Part shown: piece after piece, positions 28,608 to 36,979 of the stretch
How the letters are laid out: every line of letters starts with the position of its first letter
Position numbering within the stretch: position 1 is the stretch's first letter
Origin: Fischerella muscicola PCC 7414
Lineage (GTDB): Bacteria > Cyanobacteriota > Cyanobacteriia > Cyanobacteriales > Nostocaceae
Direction of reading: 5' to 3'
DNA length: 64,000 nt
Assembly: GCF_000317205.1 (NCBI RefSeq)
Contig: NZ_AJLK01000058.1
Location: 1 to 64,000 of the forward strand
The notes under the pieces: generated by a model
Database searches by the model: none
Told to the model about the DNA's origin: nothing
What the model saw: only the letters and a program-made list of their open reading frames with translations
Program-made: the position numbers and the translations under genes

Positions 28608-29987
28608 ATGTCTGAAGCAAATAATCCTGAAATTGATGTTGATAAATTGATGCAGAAGATCCGAGAGGAAGTAGCAAAGCTGAAGAAGGACTCTAAGATC
28701 CAGTTAGTTTCAACTCCTAAGCTATTTTCCTCCTTAAGCATAAAGACGAATAATTATACATCTGCAATGAATGCCAATCTTAACTATATGGAGGGTTTGC
28801 TCAAAAATGCAGAGTCTAGAGCAGTTTCCCGTACAAAATGGCCTGATAATTTAAATCGATTTCCCTTTAATTTCAGCAAAGGAATACAAAAATTAGCACT
28901 GAAAATACTAAATTTTATATTTAAAGACCAAAGAGAAGTAAACTTCAATGTCATTAACGCTTTAAAAGAGTCTGTAGCACTGAATCGACAATTAATTAGA
29001 CAAGTAGAAACTTTGCGATCGCAACTCGATCAAGAATCTCACCATTTAGCTGCAATAGATACTCGCATTCAAGAACTGTGTGAACGATTTGGTACTGTAG
29101 ATAGTAGTATCCAAGGAATTGATTTTACCTTTAATAACATTGATACTTGCATCAGTAATCGGTTAACTCTTATTCAAGAGCGATTGGATACTGTAGATAA
29201 TCGAGTGAAAGGGATAGACGAGCGTGTAGACGCCGTAGATGAGTTATTAAGTACAAAAAAAGTACATAACTTACCAGAATTTTTGGAAGTTACTGAAGAA
29301 TCCTACATAAATTTGGCAATTGCGTTGTCAAAAATCCCAACTGAAGAACATTACAAACACGACAAAAAAGACTTATTCTACTATCTTTTTGAAAATGTCT
29401 TTTATCAATCGGAGATTGTCAAAGAAAAACAAAAATTTTATCTAAGTTTTATTAATAAAGATCTTAGTGTTAGTTATCCTTTCTTGGATGCGGGATGTGG
29501 TAGAGGAGAGTTTCTGCAAAATCTCACTGAGAGTAATATAAAATGCGTAGGAATTGATTTGAATCAATTAGAAATAGAGACACTCAAAAAATGCGGATTC
29601 AATGTACATAACGCAGAAATACTAAATTTTCTTGAAAATACAAGCGAAAGATATTGTGGAATATCTGCGCTGCAAGTAGCCGAACACTTGAGCATTGAAG
29701 ACATTCATCGATTTTTAATTCTTGCATTTGAAAAACTCGTAACTGATGGGGTAATTATCATTGAGACAGTCAATCCTCACAGCTTATATGCCTTATCAAA
29801 CTTTTACCAAGACTCTACTCATGTTAAGCCTCTACCTCCAGAAATGTTGAAGTTTTTATTAGAGTGGCATGGATTTAAAGCAGTAAAAATTATTTATTCT
29901 TCTTTGATACCAGAATCAGCGCGAATTTTTCCAGAACAAAGAATGAATTATCAAGATTATGCTGTAGTAGGATACAAAAAACTGTAA
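28608..29987 (+). CDS. Coiled-coil SAM methyltransferase, possible glycan chain terminator
   Basis: This 459-residue protein has a charged N-terminus (DVDKLMQKIREEVAKLKK). A central coiled-coil region (about 120-225) contains repeated LDTVDNRVKGID-like units. The C-terminal class I methyltransferase has motif I FLDAGCGRGEF near residue 292 and VAEHLSIED. Proteins of this layout next to Wzm/Wzt genes (WbdD-like) cap glycan chains and set length. The C-domain of the upstream ATPase would read the cap. That function is inferred from architecture and neighbours; no kinase domain like that of WbdD is evident. It overlaps no gene and starts 6 bp after wzt. Confidence 0.8.
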   Translation: MSEANNPEIDVDKLMQKIREEVAKLKKDSKIQLVSTPKLFSSLSIKTNNYTSAMNANLNYMEGLLKNAESRAVSRTKWPDNLNRFPFNFSKGIQKLALKILNFIFKDQREVNFNVINALKESVALNRQLIRQVETLRSQLDQESHHLAAIDTRIQELCERFGTVDSSIQGIDFTFNNIDTCISNRLTLIQERLDTVDNRVKGIDERVDAVDELLSTKKVHNLPEFLEVTEESYINLAIALSKIPTEEHYKHDKKDLFYYLFENVFYQSEIVKEKQKFYLSFINKDLSVSYPFLDAGCGRGEFLQNLTESNIKCVGIDLNQLEIETLKKCGFNVHNAEILNFLENTSERYCGISALQVAEHLSIEDIHRFLILAFEKLVTDGVIIIETVNPHSLYALSNFYQDSTHVKPLPPEMLKFLLEWHGFKAVKIIYSSLIPESARIFPEQRMNYQDYAVVGYKKL

Positions 29988-30019
29988 AGCACTATAGTTG
30001 GATTGTTAGGATAAAAATT

Positions 30020-31111
30020 GTGATTAATATTGGTATTTTAACCCCTTGCATTATCAATGGTGATGCTGTCAGCAATGATGTCATAGGGATGCATAATGTT
30101 CTTGCAAAAAAAGGTTACAATGTCAAGTTATTTGCAGAAGCATGGAGTATTGCATCACCATCAGTACACCATTTAAAAGATGTAAAATCTTTCCTCAGAA
30201 AAAAGCATGACATATTAATTTATCATTTTTCAGTGGGTTGGGATGTAGGTCTTAATCTACTGAGAGAGCTAAATTGTAAAAAAATAATTAAATATCATAA
30301 CGTTACACCACCAGAGTTTTATGAAGATATCAATCAAGATTACACATCTGTTTGCAGATCAGGAAGAGAACAACTACAGTCTGTAGCGGCTTTACATGAT
30401 GTAAATCTTTATTTGTCTGCTTCTGAATATAATGCAAATGAATTACATTCACTAGGGGTACAAAAAGAAAAAAGCTTGGTAATTCCTCCATTTTATCATA
30501 TTGACGATTTGCAGTATATTAATGCAGATATCACTACTTTAGATAAATACACAGATAAGATTATTAATATTTTAATGGTTGGTCGCATTGCTCCGAATAA
30601 AGGACATGCGGCGCTGATAGATGCTTTTTATATTTACCACACTAATTACAACAGAGACAGTCGCCTTTTAATTGTTGGTAAAGAAGATGAACGCCTACAA
30701 ATTTATAACGATTTTATCCATCAAAAAGTTCAAGATTTAAGCTTGCAAGAATCAGTAGTATTTACTGGTGGAGTTTCTGCTGAAGCTCTCAAAGCCTACT
30801 ATCTTGTCTCTCATATTTTTATGACTACAAGCGAACATGAAGGCTTTTGTGTGCCACTGGTTGAAGCAATGGCAATGAAGATACCAATTGTAGCTTATGG
30901 TTCAACTGCTATTCCTTATACTGTAGGAAAAGCAGGCTTAGTATGGGACAAGCTAGATCCATATTTACTAGCTGGTTCAGTAGACTGTATAGCTAGAGAT
31001 GAATTCGTTAGTGCTAGTCTTGGTGAGATGGGATGGCGGCGCTACAAAGAAATTTTTACGAATGAACAAATTGAGACTAAATTTATAGAGGTAATCAAGA
31101 GTCTAAAATGA
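30020..31111 (+). CDS. Glycosyltransferase family 4 (GT-B)
   Basis: This 363-residue GT-B fold enzyme is likely a retaining hexosyl transferase using a nucleotide sugar. The C-terminal nucleotide-binding half has MVGRIAPNKGH and the acidic motif EHEGFCVPLVEAMA. The start is GTG (INIGILTPC follows). Its stop overlaps the next start in ATGA (31108-31111), so the two glycosyltransferases are probably translationally coupled and act in the same pathway. Confidence 0.9.
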   Translation: MINIGILTPCIINGDAVSNDVIGMHNVLAKKGYNVKLFAEAWSIASPSVHHLKDVKSFLRKKHDILIYHFSVGWDVGLNLLRELNCKKIIKYHNVTPPEFYEDINQDYTSVCRSGREQLQSVAALHDVNLYLSASEYNANELHSLGVQKEKSLVIPPFYHIDDLQYINADITTLDKYTDKIINILMVGRIAPNKGHAALIDAFYIYHTNYNRDSRLLIVGKEDERLQIYNDFIHQKVQDLSLQESVVFTGGVSAEALKAYYLVSHIFMTTSEHEGFCVPLVEAMAMKIPIVAYGSTAIPYTVGKAGLVWDKLDPYLLAGSVDCIARDEFVSASLGEMGWRRYKEIFTNEQIETKFIEVIKSLK

Positions 31112-32301
31112 ACCAAGTTGCAATTGTTGTTCAGCGATGCCATGAAAGCATTGTGGGAGGATCAGAGGCTTTAGCATGGCAGTATGCTAATTTACTGAGC
31201 GATAATTTTCAAGTAGATATACTTACTACAACTGCATTAGAATATACGACTTGGGCAAACGTCTTAACTCCTGGTTGTGAAACAAAGCAAGGCATAAACA
31301 TTCATCGTTTTCCAGTTACTATCGGTCGTAGTGAATATTGGCATAATTTACATACACGACTTTTACGAGAGTTTCACTACCCGAAATATCTTGATACAGA
31401 AAATAGTAAACGCATATCTTGGAGTATTGCACTTCAAGAAGAATTCATTCGTTTTCAAGGCCCATACTCAGAACCCTTAATTGCTTTTTTAAGAGCGCAT
31501 TATAACGAATATCAATGTATTATATTTGCGACTTATCTTTATCCAACATCGTACTTTGGAATAGCTGAAATTCCCTTTTCTAAAGTTTTGCTAGCGCCGA
31601 CACTCCATGATGAACCTCCAGCTTACTTAACAGCTTATAAGTACATGTATAAAAGAGTTCCTTATTTTATCTGGTTAACCAACGCTGAAAAAGCTTTGGG
31701 AGAAAAATTATGGGGAGAACTACCAGGTAAAGTTGTTTCTATGGGTGTTGACACATTACTTCGTAGTCCTTTTCAAGCTGAATATCCATATTTACTGTAC
31801 TGCGGTCGTATTGATCACAACAAGGGATGTAATGATCTGGTCAATTTTTTTATTCAGTTCAAGAACAGCCATCCATCTAACTTGCGTTTAATATTGACTG
31901 GAAAGAATGAGATGGAAATTCCCTCTCATCCAGATATTGATTTTCGAGGATTTGTTACACCAGAAGAAAAATTTCAATTAATGGCTGGAGCTTCTATTTT
32001 TGTTATGCCTTCACCTTATGAAAGTTTTAGCATAGTCACTTTAGAAGCAATGGCTCAACGCACACCAGTATTAGTGAATGGTGCTTGTGAAGTTTTGGTT
32101 GAACACGTTACTCGTAGTGGTGGTGGAAAAATTTATCGAGATTACGAAAGCTTTTCTAAAGCAATACAAGAGATGATAGCCAATCAGGATAAGTTAGCAC
32201 AAATGGGTGAAATTGCTAGGCAATACGTAGTCGCAAATTTTGCTTTTAGCAGTGTCAAAAAGAATCTTCTGGAAATGATTGAGAAATATAGTGTAATCTA
32301 G
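31108..32301 (+). CDS. Glycosyltransferase family 4 (GT-B)
   Basis: This 397-residue enzyme has a GT4-type C-terminal domain: LLYCGRIDHNKG, LTGKNE and SPYESFSIVTLEAMA. The N-terminal domain begins VAIVVQRCHESIVGGSEALA, a common start for acceptor-binding halves. The start codon overlaps the stop of the preceding glycosyltransferase by 4 bp. The sugar specificity is not visible. The gene ends 2 bp before the left edge of the duplicated gmd fragment. Confidence 0.9.
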   Translation: MNQVAIVVQRCHESIVGGSEALAWQYANLLSDNFQVDILTTTALEYTTWANVLTPGCETKQGINIHRFPVTIGRSEYWHNLHTRLLREFHYPKYLDTENSKRISWSIALQEEFIRFQGPYSEPLIAFLRAHYNEYQCIIFATYLYPTSYFGIAEIPFSKVLLAPTLHDEPPAYLTAYKYMYKRVPYFIWLTNAEKALGEKLWGELPGKVVSMGVDTLLRSPFQAEYPYLLYCGRIDHNKGCNDLVNFFIQFKNSHPSNLRLILTGKNEMEIPSHPDIDFRGFVTPEEKFQLMAGASIFVMPSPYESFSIVTLEAMAQRTPVLVNGACEVLVEHVTRSGGGKIYRDYESFSKAIQEMIANQDKLAQMGEIARQYVVANFAFSSVKKNLLEMIEKYSVI

Positions 32302-32323
32302 CAAAAATAATCAAGTTATGACC

Positions 32324-32407
32324 GTGACCAAAATAGCCCTAATAGCTGGATTAACTAGAAAAAATGGTTCTTATCTCGCCGAACTCCTTTTAGAAAAAGA
32401 CTACTAG
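32324..32407 (+). pseudogene. Degenerate duplicate of the gmd 5' end
   Basis: The block 32299-32411 aligns to 32539-32654 at roughly 80% identity and includes the upstream GCAAAAATAA segment and GTG start. It reads through the first 27 codons and then stops (GACTACTAG in place of GGCTACCAAG). The nucleotide-binding GLTGQDGSYL of gmd is changed to GLTRKNGSYL here. It cannot encode an enzyme. A small hairpin CCTCT/AGAGG lies at about 32436-32458 between the copies. Confidence 0.8.
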
Positions 32408-32566
32408 CTTGATTTAATGATAAAAACGCAAGCCCTCTAAAAATTTCTGTAGAGGTTATTTATTGCTAGTTAAGGAAACAATACCCCTAATGCGTCTCCC
32501 AGGCTTGAGCTTTATTATAATCGGGGTCATATTAGTAGTCTGGCAAAAATAAAATAAGTTACAGCT

Positions 32567-33532
32567 GTGACCAAAAAAGCCCTAATCACCGGATTAACTG
32601 GACAAGACGGTTCTTATCTCGCCGAACTCCTTTTAGAAAAAGGCTACCAAGTATTCGGCTTAGTCCGCCGTTCTAGCACGAGTAACCTAGAACGCATTAG
32701 TCATTTGTCTAACCAGATCCAAATTGTATCTGGTGACTTGTTAGATCAGTCTTCGTTGATGGATGTGGTGAGTGAGTGTCAACCAGATGAGATATATAAC
32801 CTTGCATCCCAAAGTTATGTTCCCTTGTCTTGGACACAACCAGCACTGACTGCGGAATACACTGCTTTGGGGGTGTCGCGCCTGCTAGAAGCGATTCGGC
32901 GCTGTAAACCTGATGCTAAATTTTACCAAGCTTCCAGTAGCGAAGTTTTTGGACAACCGGATGAATCACCCCAAACCGAACGTACTGCTTTTCGTCCACG
33001 CAATCCTTATGGTGTTGCTAAGGCTTATGCGCATTGGATGACGGTGAACTATCGTCAAAAGTACAATCTTTTTGGTTGCTGTGGTATCACCTATACCCAT
33101 GAATCTCCCCGTCGCGGTACAGAGTTTGTATTTCGCAAGGTTACTCATACTGCGGCTATGATTAAACTGGGTTTAGCCCAAGAGTTAAAACTTGGTAATT
33201 TAGATGCACGCCGTGACTGGTGCTACGCCAAAGATGCAGTACATGCAATGTGGTTGATGTTACAGCAAAGTAGAGCAGATGACTACATTATTGCTAGTGG
33301 TGAAACTCATTCGGTGCGAGAACTGGTAGAATGTGCCTTTAACTATTTAGATTTGAACTGGGAAGATTATGTATCTGTTGATCCTGCATTCTACCGTCCT
33401 GATGAGCCTATAGAACTAGTCGGTTGTGTTTATAAAATTAAAGCAGAATTAGGTTGGAAGCCACAGTATTCCTTTGAACAAATGGTACAGCTAATGGTTG
33501 ATCATGATTTGAAAGAATTAAGTAACAGGTAA
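32567..33532 (+). CDS. GDP-mannose 4,6-dehydratase
   Basis: This is a 321-residue short-chain dehydrogenase/epimerase-type enzyme that converts GDP-mannose to GDP-4-keto-6-deoxymannose, precursor of GDP-fucose, rhamnose or perosamine. The NADP motif is GLTGQDGSYL at residues 8-17. The catalytic YGVAKAYAHW (YxxxK) is present, as are the SSSEVFG and RRDWCYAKD segments. The start is GTG. The length is at the short end for the family. Its place among glycosyltransferases suggests a 6-deoxyhexose in the exported glycan. Later pathway enzymes are not in this window. Confidence 0.93.
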   Translation: MTKKALITGLTGQDGSYLAELLLEKGYQVFGLVRRSSTSNLERISHLSNQIQIVSGDLLDQSSLMDVVSECQPDEIYNLASQSYVPLSWTQPALTAEYTALGVSRLLEAIRRCKPDAKFYQASSSEVFGQPDESPQTERTAFRPRNPYGVAKAYAHWMTVNYRQKYNLFGCCGITYTHESPRRGTEFVFRKVTHTAAMIKLGLAQELKLGNLDARRDWCYAKDAVHAMWLMLQQSRADDYIIASGETHSVRELVECAFNYLDLNWEDYVSVDPAFYRPDEPIELVGCVYKIKAELGWKPQYSFEQMVQLMVDHDLKELSNR

Positions 33533-33677
33533 TAGTTTTATAAATTTAATTTTGTCTTGCAGCTACTGTTTTAATGTATCAGTTTGCTGCTTTATCATCT
33601 ATGCTATGTATTTATCTGGGTGTATCTGTGGATAAGCTAATCGTCATTGATTTTTCCAGACTGATTTGCTTGTAGTA

Positions 33678-33691
33678 AGGGCTTCAGCCCT
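33678..33691. repeat. Short hairpin repeat in the gmd downstream gap
   Basis: AGGGCT and AGCCCT pair around TC. This GGGCTTCAGCCC motif is frequent in cyanobacterial gaps. The rest of 33533-33796 shows no ORF. The Shine-Dalgarno sequence TAGGAG (33785-33790) precedes the next gene. Confidence 0.5.
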
Positions 33692-33796
33692 GGTTTGATG
33701 CAACTTAAATGCTCATTAGCTTAACTATTTAAAACTAGTAGGAATATACAATTGTGTACACCTAACTGCCGTAATCCGATATTTTAGGAGAAAAAT

Positions 33797-35092
33797 ATGA
33801 ACTTCACACCTGAAATTAGCAACAATACCTCTAGCAATAATTTTGGTGTGAATATTTCAGGTTATGTTAACAGTGAATTTGGACTAGGTGAAGGAGTCAG
33901 AGGAACGATAAGAGCTATTGAGGCAGTAGGAATTCCTTTTGTTATTAATAATTGTACTTTTAACACCATGCATAGGAAGATGGATTCTTCCTACACAGAT
34001 TTTTCTGATAAAAATCCTTATCCCATAAATATTATTCAGGTAAATGTGGATATGATTAATACTTTTATCAGTTCCGCTAGTCCTGAATATTTCAAGAACA
34101 AGTATAACGTTGGCTTTTGGGCATGGGAATTACCAGAATTTCCTAAAGAATGGTTGTCGGCGTTTAATCTTTTTGATGAAATATGGACTCCTAGCGCTTA
34201 TTGTGTTGATGCGATCGCACCTGTATCTCCTATCCCAGTATTAAAGGTTATGCATAGCATCTCGCTTCCTCAACCCGCAATCACTAAACAATCATTAGGT
34301 TTAGCAGATAATAAACTTATTTTTTTATTTATATTTGATTTTTGTAGTGTTTTTGAACGTAAAAATCCTCTAGCAGTGATTCAAGCATTTCAACAAGCAT
34401 TTGGCAAAGTTAATCAAAATGTACAACTAGTAATTAAGTTCTCTAATAGTAAATATTTCCCAAATCAACTTAAACAACTCAAAACTTTAGTAGAAGATTT
34501 TAAAAATATTAAAATTATTGACGACTATTTACTCAAAGATGAACTTAATGCTCTAATTTACCATTGTGATTGCTATGTATCTTTACATCGCTCTGAAGGT
34601 TTTGGTTTGACTATGGCAGAGGCTATGTATTATGGCAAACCAGTGATAGCAACTGCTTATTCAGCCAATCTTGAGTTTATGAATATTAATAATAGCTTTC
34701 TGGTCAAATACTCTTTAGTAACTCTCACCGAAGACTATGGCCCTTACAAAAAAGGAAATTTCTGGGCAGAACCAGATATTGATCATGCAGCGTACTTAAT
34801 GCAGCATGTATTTAATAATTACGCAGATGCTAAGCAGGTCGGCAAAAAGGCATCTGAGCATATTAAGTCTGTGTTAAGTCCAAAAGTTATTGGAGAAAAG
34901 ATAAAAAATAGATTAGTGCATATAATGAAAAGGCAAAATATTTCCTCAAATCTTGATCAGCTTTATACAAAATTACAATACCAAAATGCAGAAATTAAAC
35001 GCTTGCAAACCTTAGTTCATACTATGGAAAGTAGTAAGTTTTGGCAGTTGCGGAATCAATGGTTGAAATTAAAAAATAAAATATTTTTATGA
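33797..35092 (+). CDS. Glycosyltransferase family 4
   Basis: This 431-residue protein opens with GVNISGYVNSEFGLGEGVRG, a start often seen in large surface-glycan glycosyltransferases. The catalytic C-terminal motif is SEGFGLTMAEAMYYGKPVIA. The last ~40 residues form a heptad-like segment (LYTKLQYQNAEIKRLQTLV) followed by a basic end, suggesting a partner contact or membrane association. ATG at 33797 follows TAGGAG at ideal distance. Confidence 0.88.
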   Translation: MNFTPEISNNTSSNNFGVNISGYVNSEFGLGEGVRGTIRAIEAVGIPFVINNCTFNTMHRKMDSSYTDFSDKNPYPINIIQVNVDMINTFISSASPEYFKNKYNVGFWAWELPEFPKEWLSAFNLFDEIWTPSAYCVDAIAPVSPIPVLKVMHSISLPQPAITKQSLGLADNKLIFLFIFDFCSVFERKNPLAVIQAFQQAFGKVNQNVQLVIKFSNSKYFPNQLKQLKTLVEDFKNIKIIDDYLLKDELNALIYHCDCYVSLHRSEGFGLTMAEAMYYGKPVIATAYSANLEFMNINNSFLVKYSLVTLTEDYGPYKKGNFWAEPDIDHAAYLMQHVFNNYADAKQVGKKASEHIKSVLSPKVIGEKIKNRLVHIMKRQNISSNLDQLYTKLQYQNAEIKRLQTLVHTMESSKFWQLRNQWLKLKNKIFL

Positions 35093-35122
35093 ATTAATAT
35101 AATTTTTAATCTTATCAAAAAT

Positions 35123-36904
35123 ATGATGTCTCAGAAAATCCAGAAAATACAGCGAATCTGGCAAAGACGGGGAATACTGGGAGTATTACATTTTTTATAT
35201 CAAAATGCTGCTTCTCAAATCAAGAATAAAAGAGCATATCAACAATGGATCGAAAAAAATACGTTTAAACAAGAAGACATTACATCTGCTCGTCAGCAAA
35301 TTTCTCAATGGCAAATACAACCTAAATTCTCTATCATTATGCCTGTTTACAATGTAGAGGAAAAATGGTTAAAAAGAGCCATTGAATCAGTTCGCAAGCA
35401 AATCTATCCTCATTGGGAACTTTGTATTGCCGATGATGCTTCTACCGAATCTCATATTTATTCTATATTGACTCATTATAGTCAACTTGATTCACGAATT
35501 AAAGTTGTATTCCGTACAGAAAATGGACATATTTCAGCAGCTAGTAATTCCGCTTTAGAACTAGCTACAGGAGACTATATTGCCCTTTTAGATCATGATG
35601 ATGAATTAGCAATTAACGCTTTATTTGAAAATGCTCAGTTAATTAACCGATATCCAGAAGCAGATTTTATTTATAGTGATGAAGATAAAATAGATAGCAA
35701 AGGAAAACGATTTTCCCCCTGCTTTAAGCCTGACTGGTCGCCAGAATATTTTTATTCTTGCATGTACACCTGTCATTTAGGTGTTTATCGTACTAGTATT
35801 GTGCGTGAAATTGGTGGTTTTCGTAGTGAATATAATGGCTCACAAGATTATGATTTGGTATTAAGATTCATAGAAAAAACAAAAAATATCTTTCATATTC
35901 CTAAAATTCTCTATCATTGGCGCAGTATATCTGCTTCTGCTGCTTCTGGCTCACAAGCAAAGCCGTGGGCATATACTGCTGGTAGAAAAGCTTTAGAATC
36001 AATGCTAGAGCGTAGCATATATCCAGGACATGTCGAAGAAACACCGAATCCAGGGATTTATAGAGTTAGACGCGATATTATTGGCAATCCTTTAGTTAGT
36101 ATTATTATTCCCAGCGCAGGTACAACTGTTAATAATGCTTCTGGTTCATTGTGTCTTTTAGAAAATTGCATTCGTAGTGTTCAACAGATGAGTACCTATC
36201 GCAACTTTGAAATTATTGTCGTCGATGGGTATGACATTCCAGATGCAACTTTAGAGAAAATACTTGCTATGGATGTGAAATTAGTGCGTTGTGCTGAACC
36301 TTTTAATTTCTCAATGCGAATTAATCGAGGTGCGGCTGAAGCAAAAGGGCAATTTCTATTGTTACTGAATGATGATACAGAAGTCATTACCCCTGAATGG
36401 CTTGAATCAATGTTGGAACTTGCACAACAAACGGAAATTGGTGCAGTGGGAGCAAAACTTTTATTTCCTGATGGGAGATTACAGCATGTAGGGGTAATGA
36501 TTCTTGAGGGTAATCCCTGTCATGCTTTCTACGGGTTTGATAATGAACAATCTGGCTATTATTGTTCAAATATTGTTAATAGAAACTACCTCGCTGTGAC
36601 TGCTGCTTGTTTAATGATGCGTCAAGAGGTTTTTCAATTATTAGGTGGGCTTGATGAAGCTTTTCCCCTCAACTACAACGATGTGGATTTATGTTTAAAA
36701 GCGCATCAGGCTGGATATCGGAATGTAGTTACACCCTATGCTCAACTGATTCATTATGAATCTGCTAGTAGGCAAAAAGGTTTAAAACCGGGTGAATGGA
36801 ATCAATTAAATCATAAGTGGAAAGATTATTTTGAGAAGTTAGGTACAGATCCTTACTACAATCCCAATCTGTCTTTAAAAGCTCCTAATTTTGAATTGTT
36901 TTGA
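35123..36904 (+). CDS. Two-domain GT2 glycosyltransferase
   Basis: This 593-residue protein carries two GT-A (family 2) catalytic domains in tandem. The first (about 70-300) has FSIIMPVYNV, ADDAS and LLDHDDE. The second (about 320-570) has VSIIIPS, LLLNDDTEV and a late NDVDLCLKAHQAGY. Such bifunctional enzymes can add two different sugars in turn and often build a repeat unit. It is the last gene of the cluster on this strand and converges on the lytic transglycosylase gene. Confidence 0.9.
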   Translation: MMSQKIQKIQRIWQRRGILGVLHFLYQNAASQIKNKRAYQQWIEKNTFKQEDITSARQQISQWQIQPKFSIIMPVYNVEEKWLKRAIESVRKQIYPHWELCIADDASTESHIYSILTHYSQLDSRIKVVFRTENGHISAASNSALELATGDYIALLDHDDELAINALFENAQLINRYPEADFIYSDEDKIDSKGKRFSPCFKPDWSPEYFYSCMYTCHLGVYRTSIVREIGGFRSEYNGSQDYDLVLRFIEKTKNIFHIPKILYHWRSISASAASGSQAKPWAYTAGRKALESMLERSIYPGHVEETPNPGIYRVRRDIIGNPLVSIIIPSAGTTVNNASGSLCLLENCIRSVQQMSTYRNFEIIVVDGYDIPDATLEKILAMDVKLVRCAEPFNFSMRINRGAAEAKGQFLLLLNDDTEVITPEWLESMLELAQQTEIGAVGAKLLFPDGRLQHVGVMILEGNPCHAFYGFDNEQSGYYCSNIVNRNYLAVTAACLMMRQEVFQLLGGLDEAFPLNYNDVDLCLKAHQAGYRNVVTPYAQLIHYESASRQKGLKPGEWNQLNHKWKDYFEKLGTDPYYNPNLSLKAPNFELF

Positions 36905-36979
36905 AGAGGATGGACAAACCAGACAAGCAAGACAGGGGAGACATGGAGAACATCTCCACTCCCCACACTCCCCATCGCC

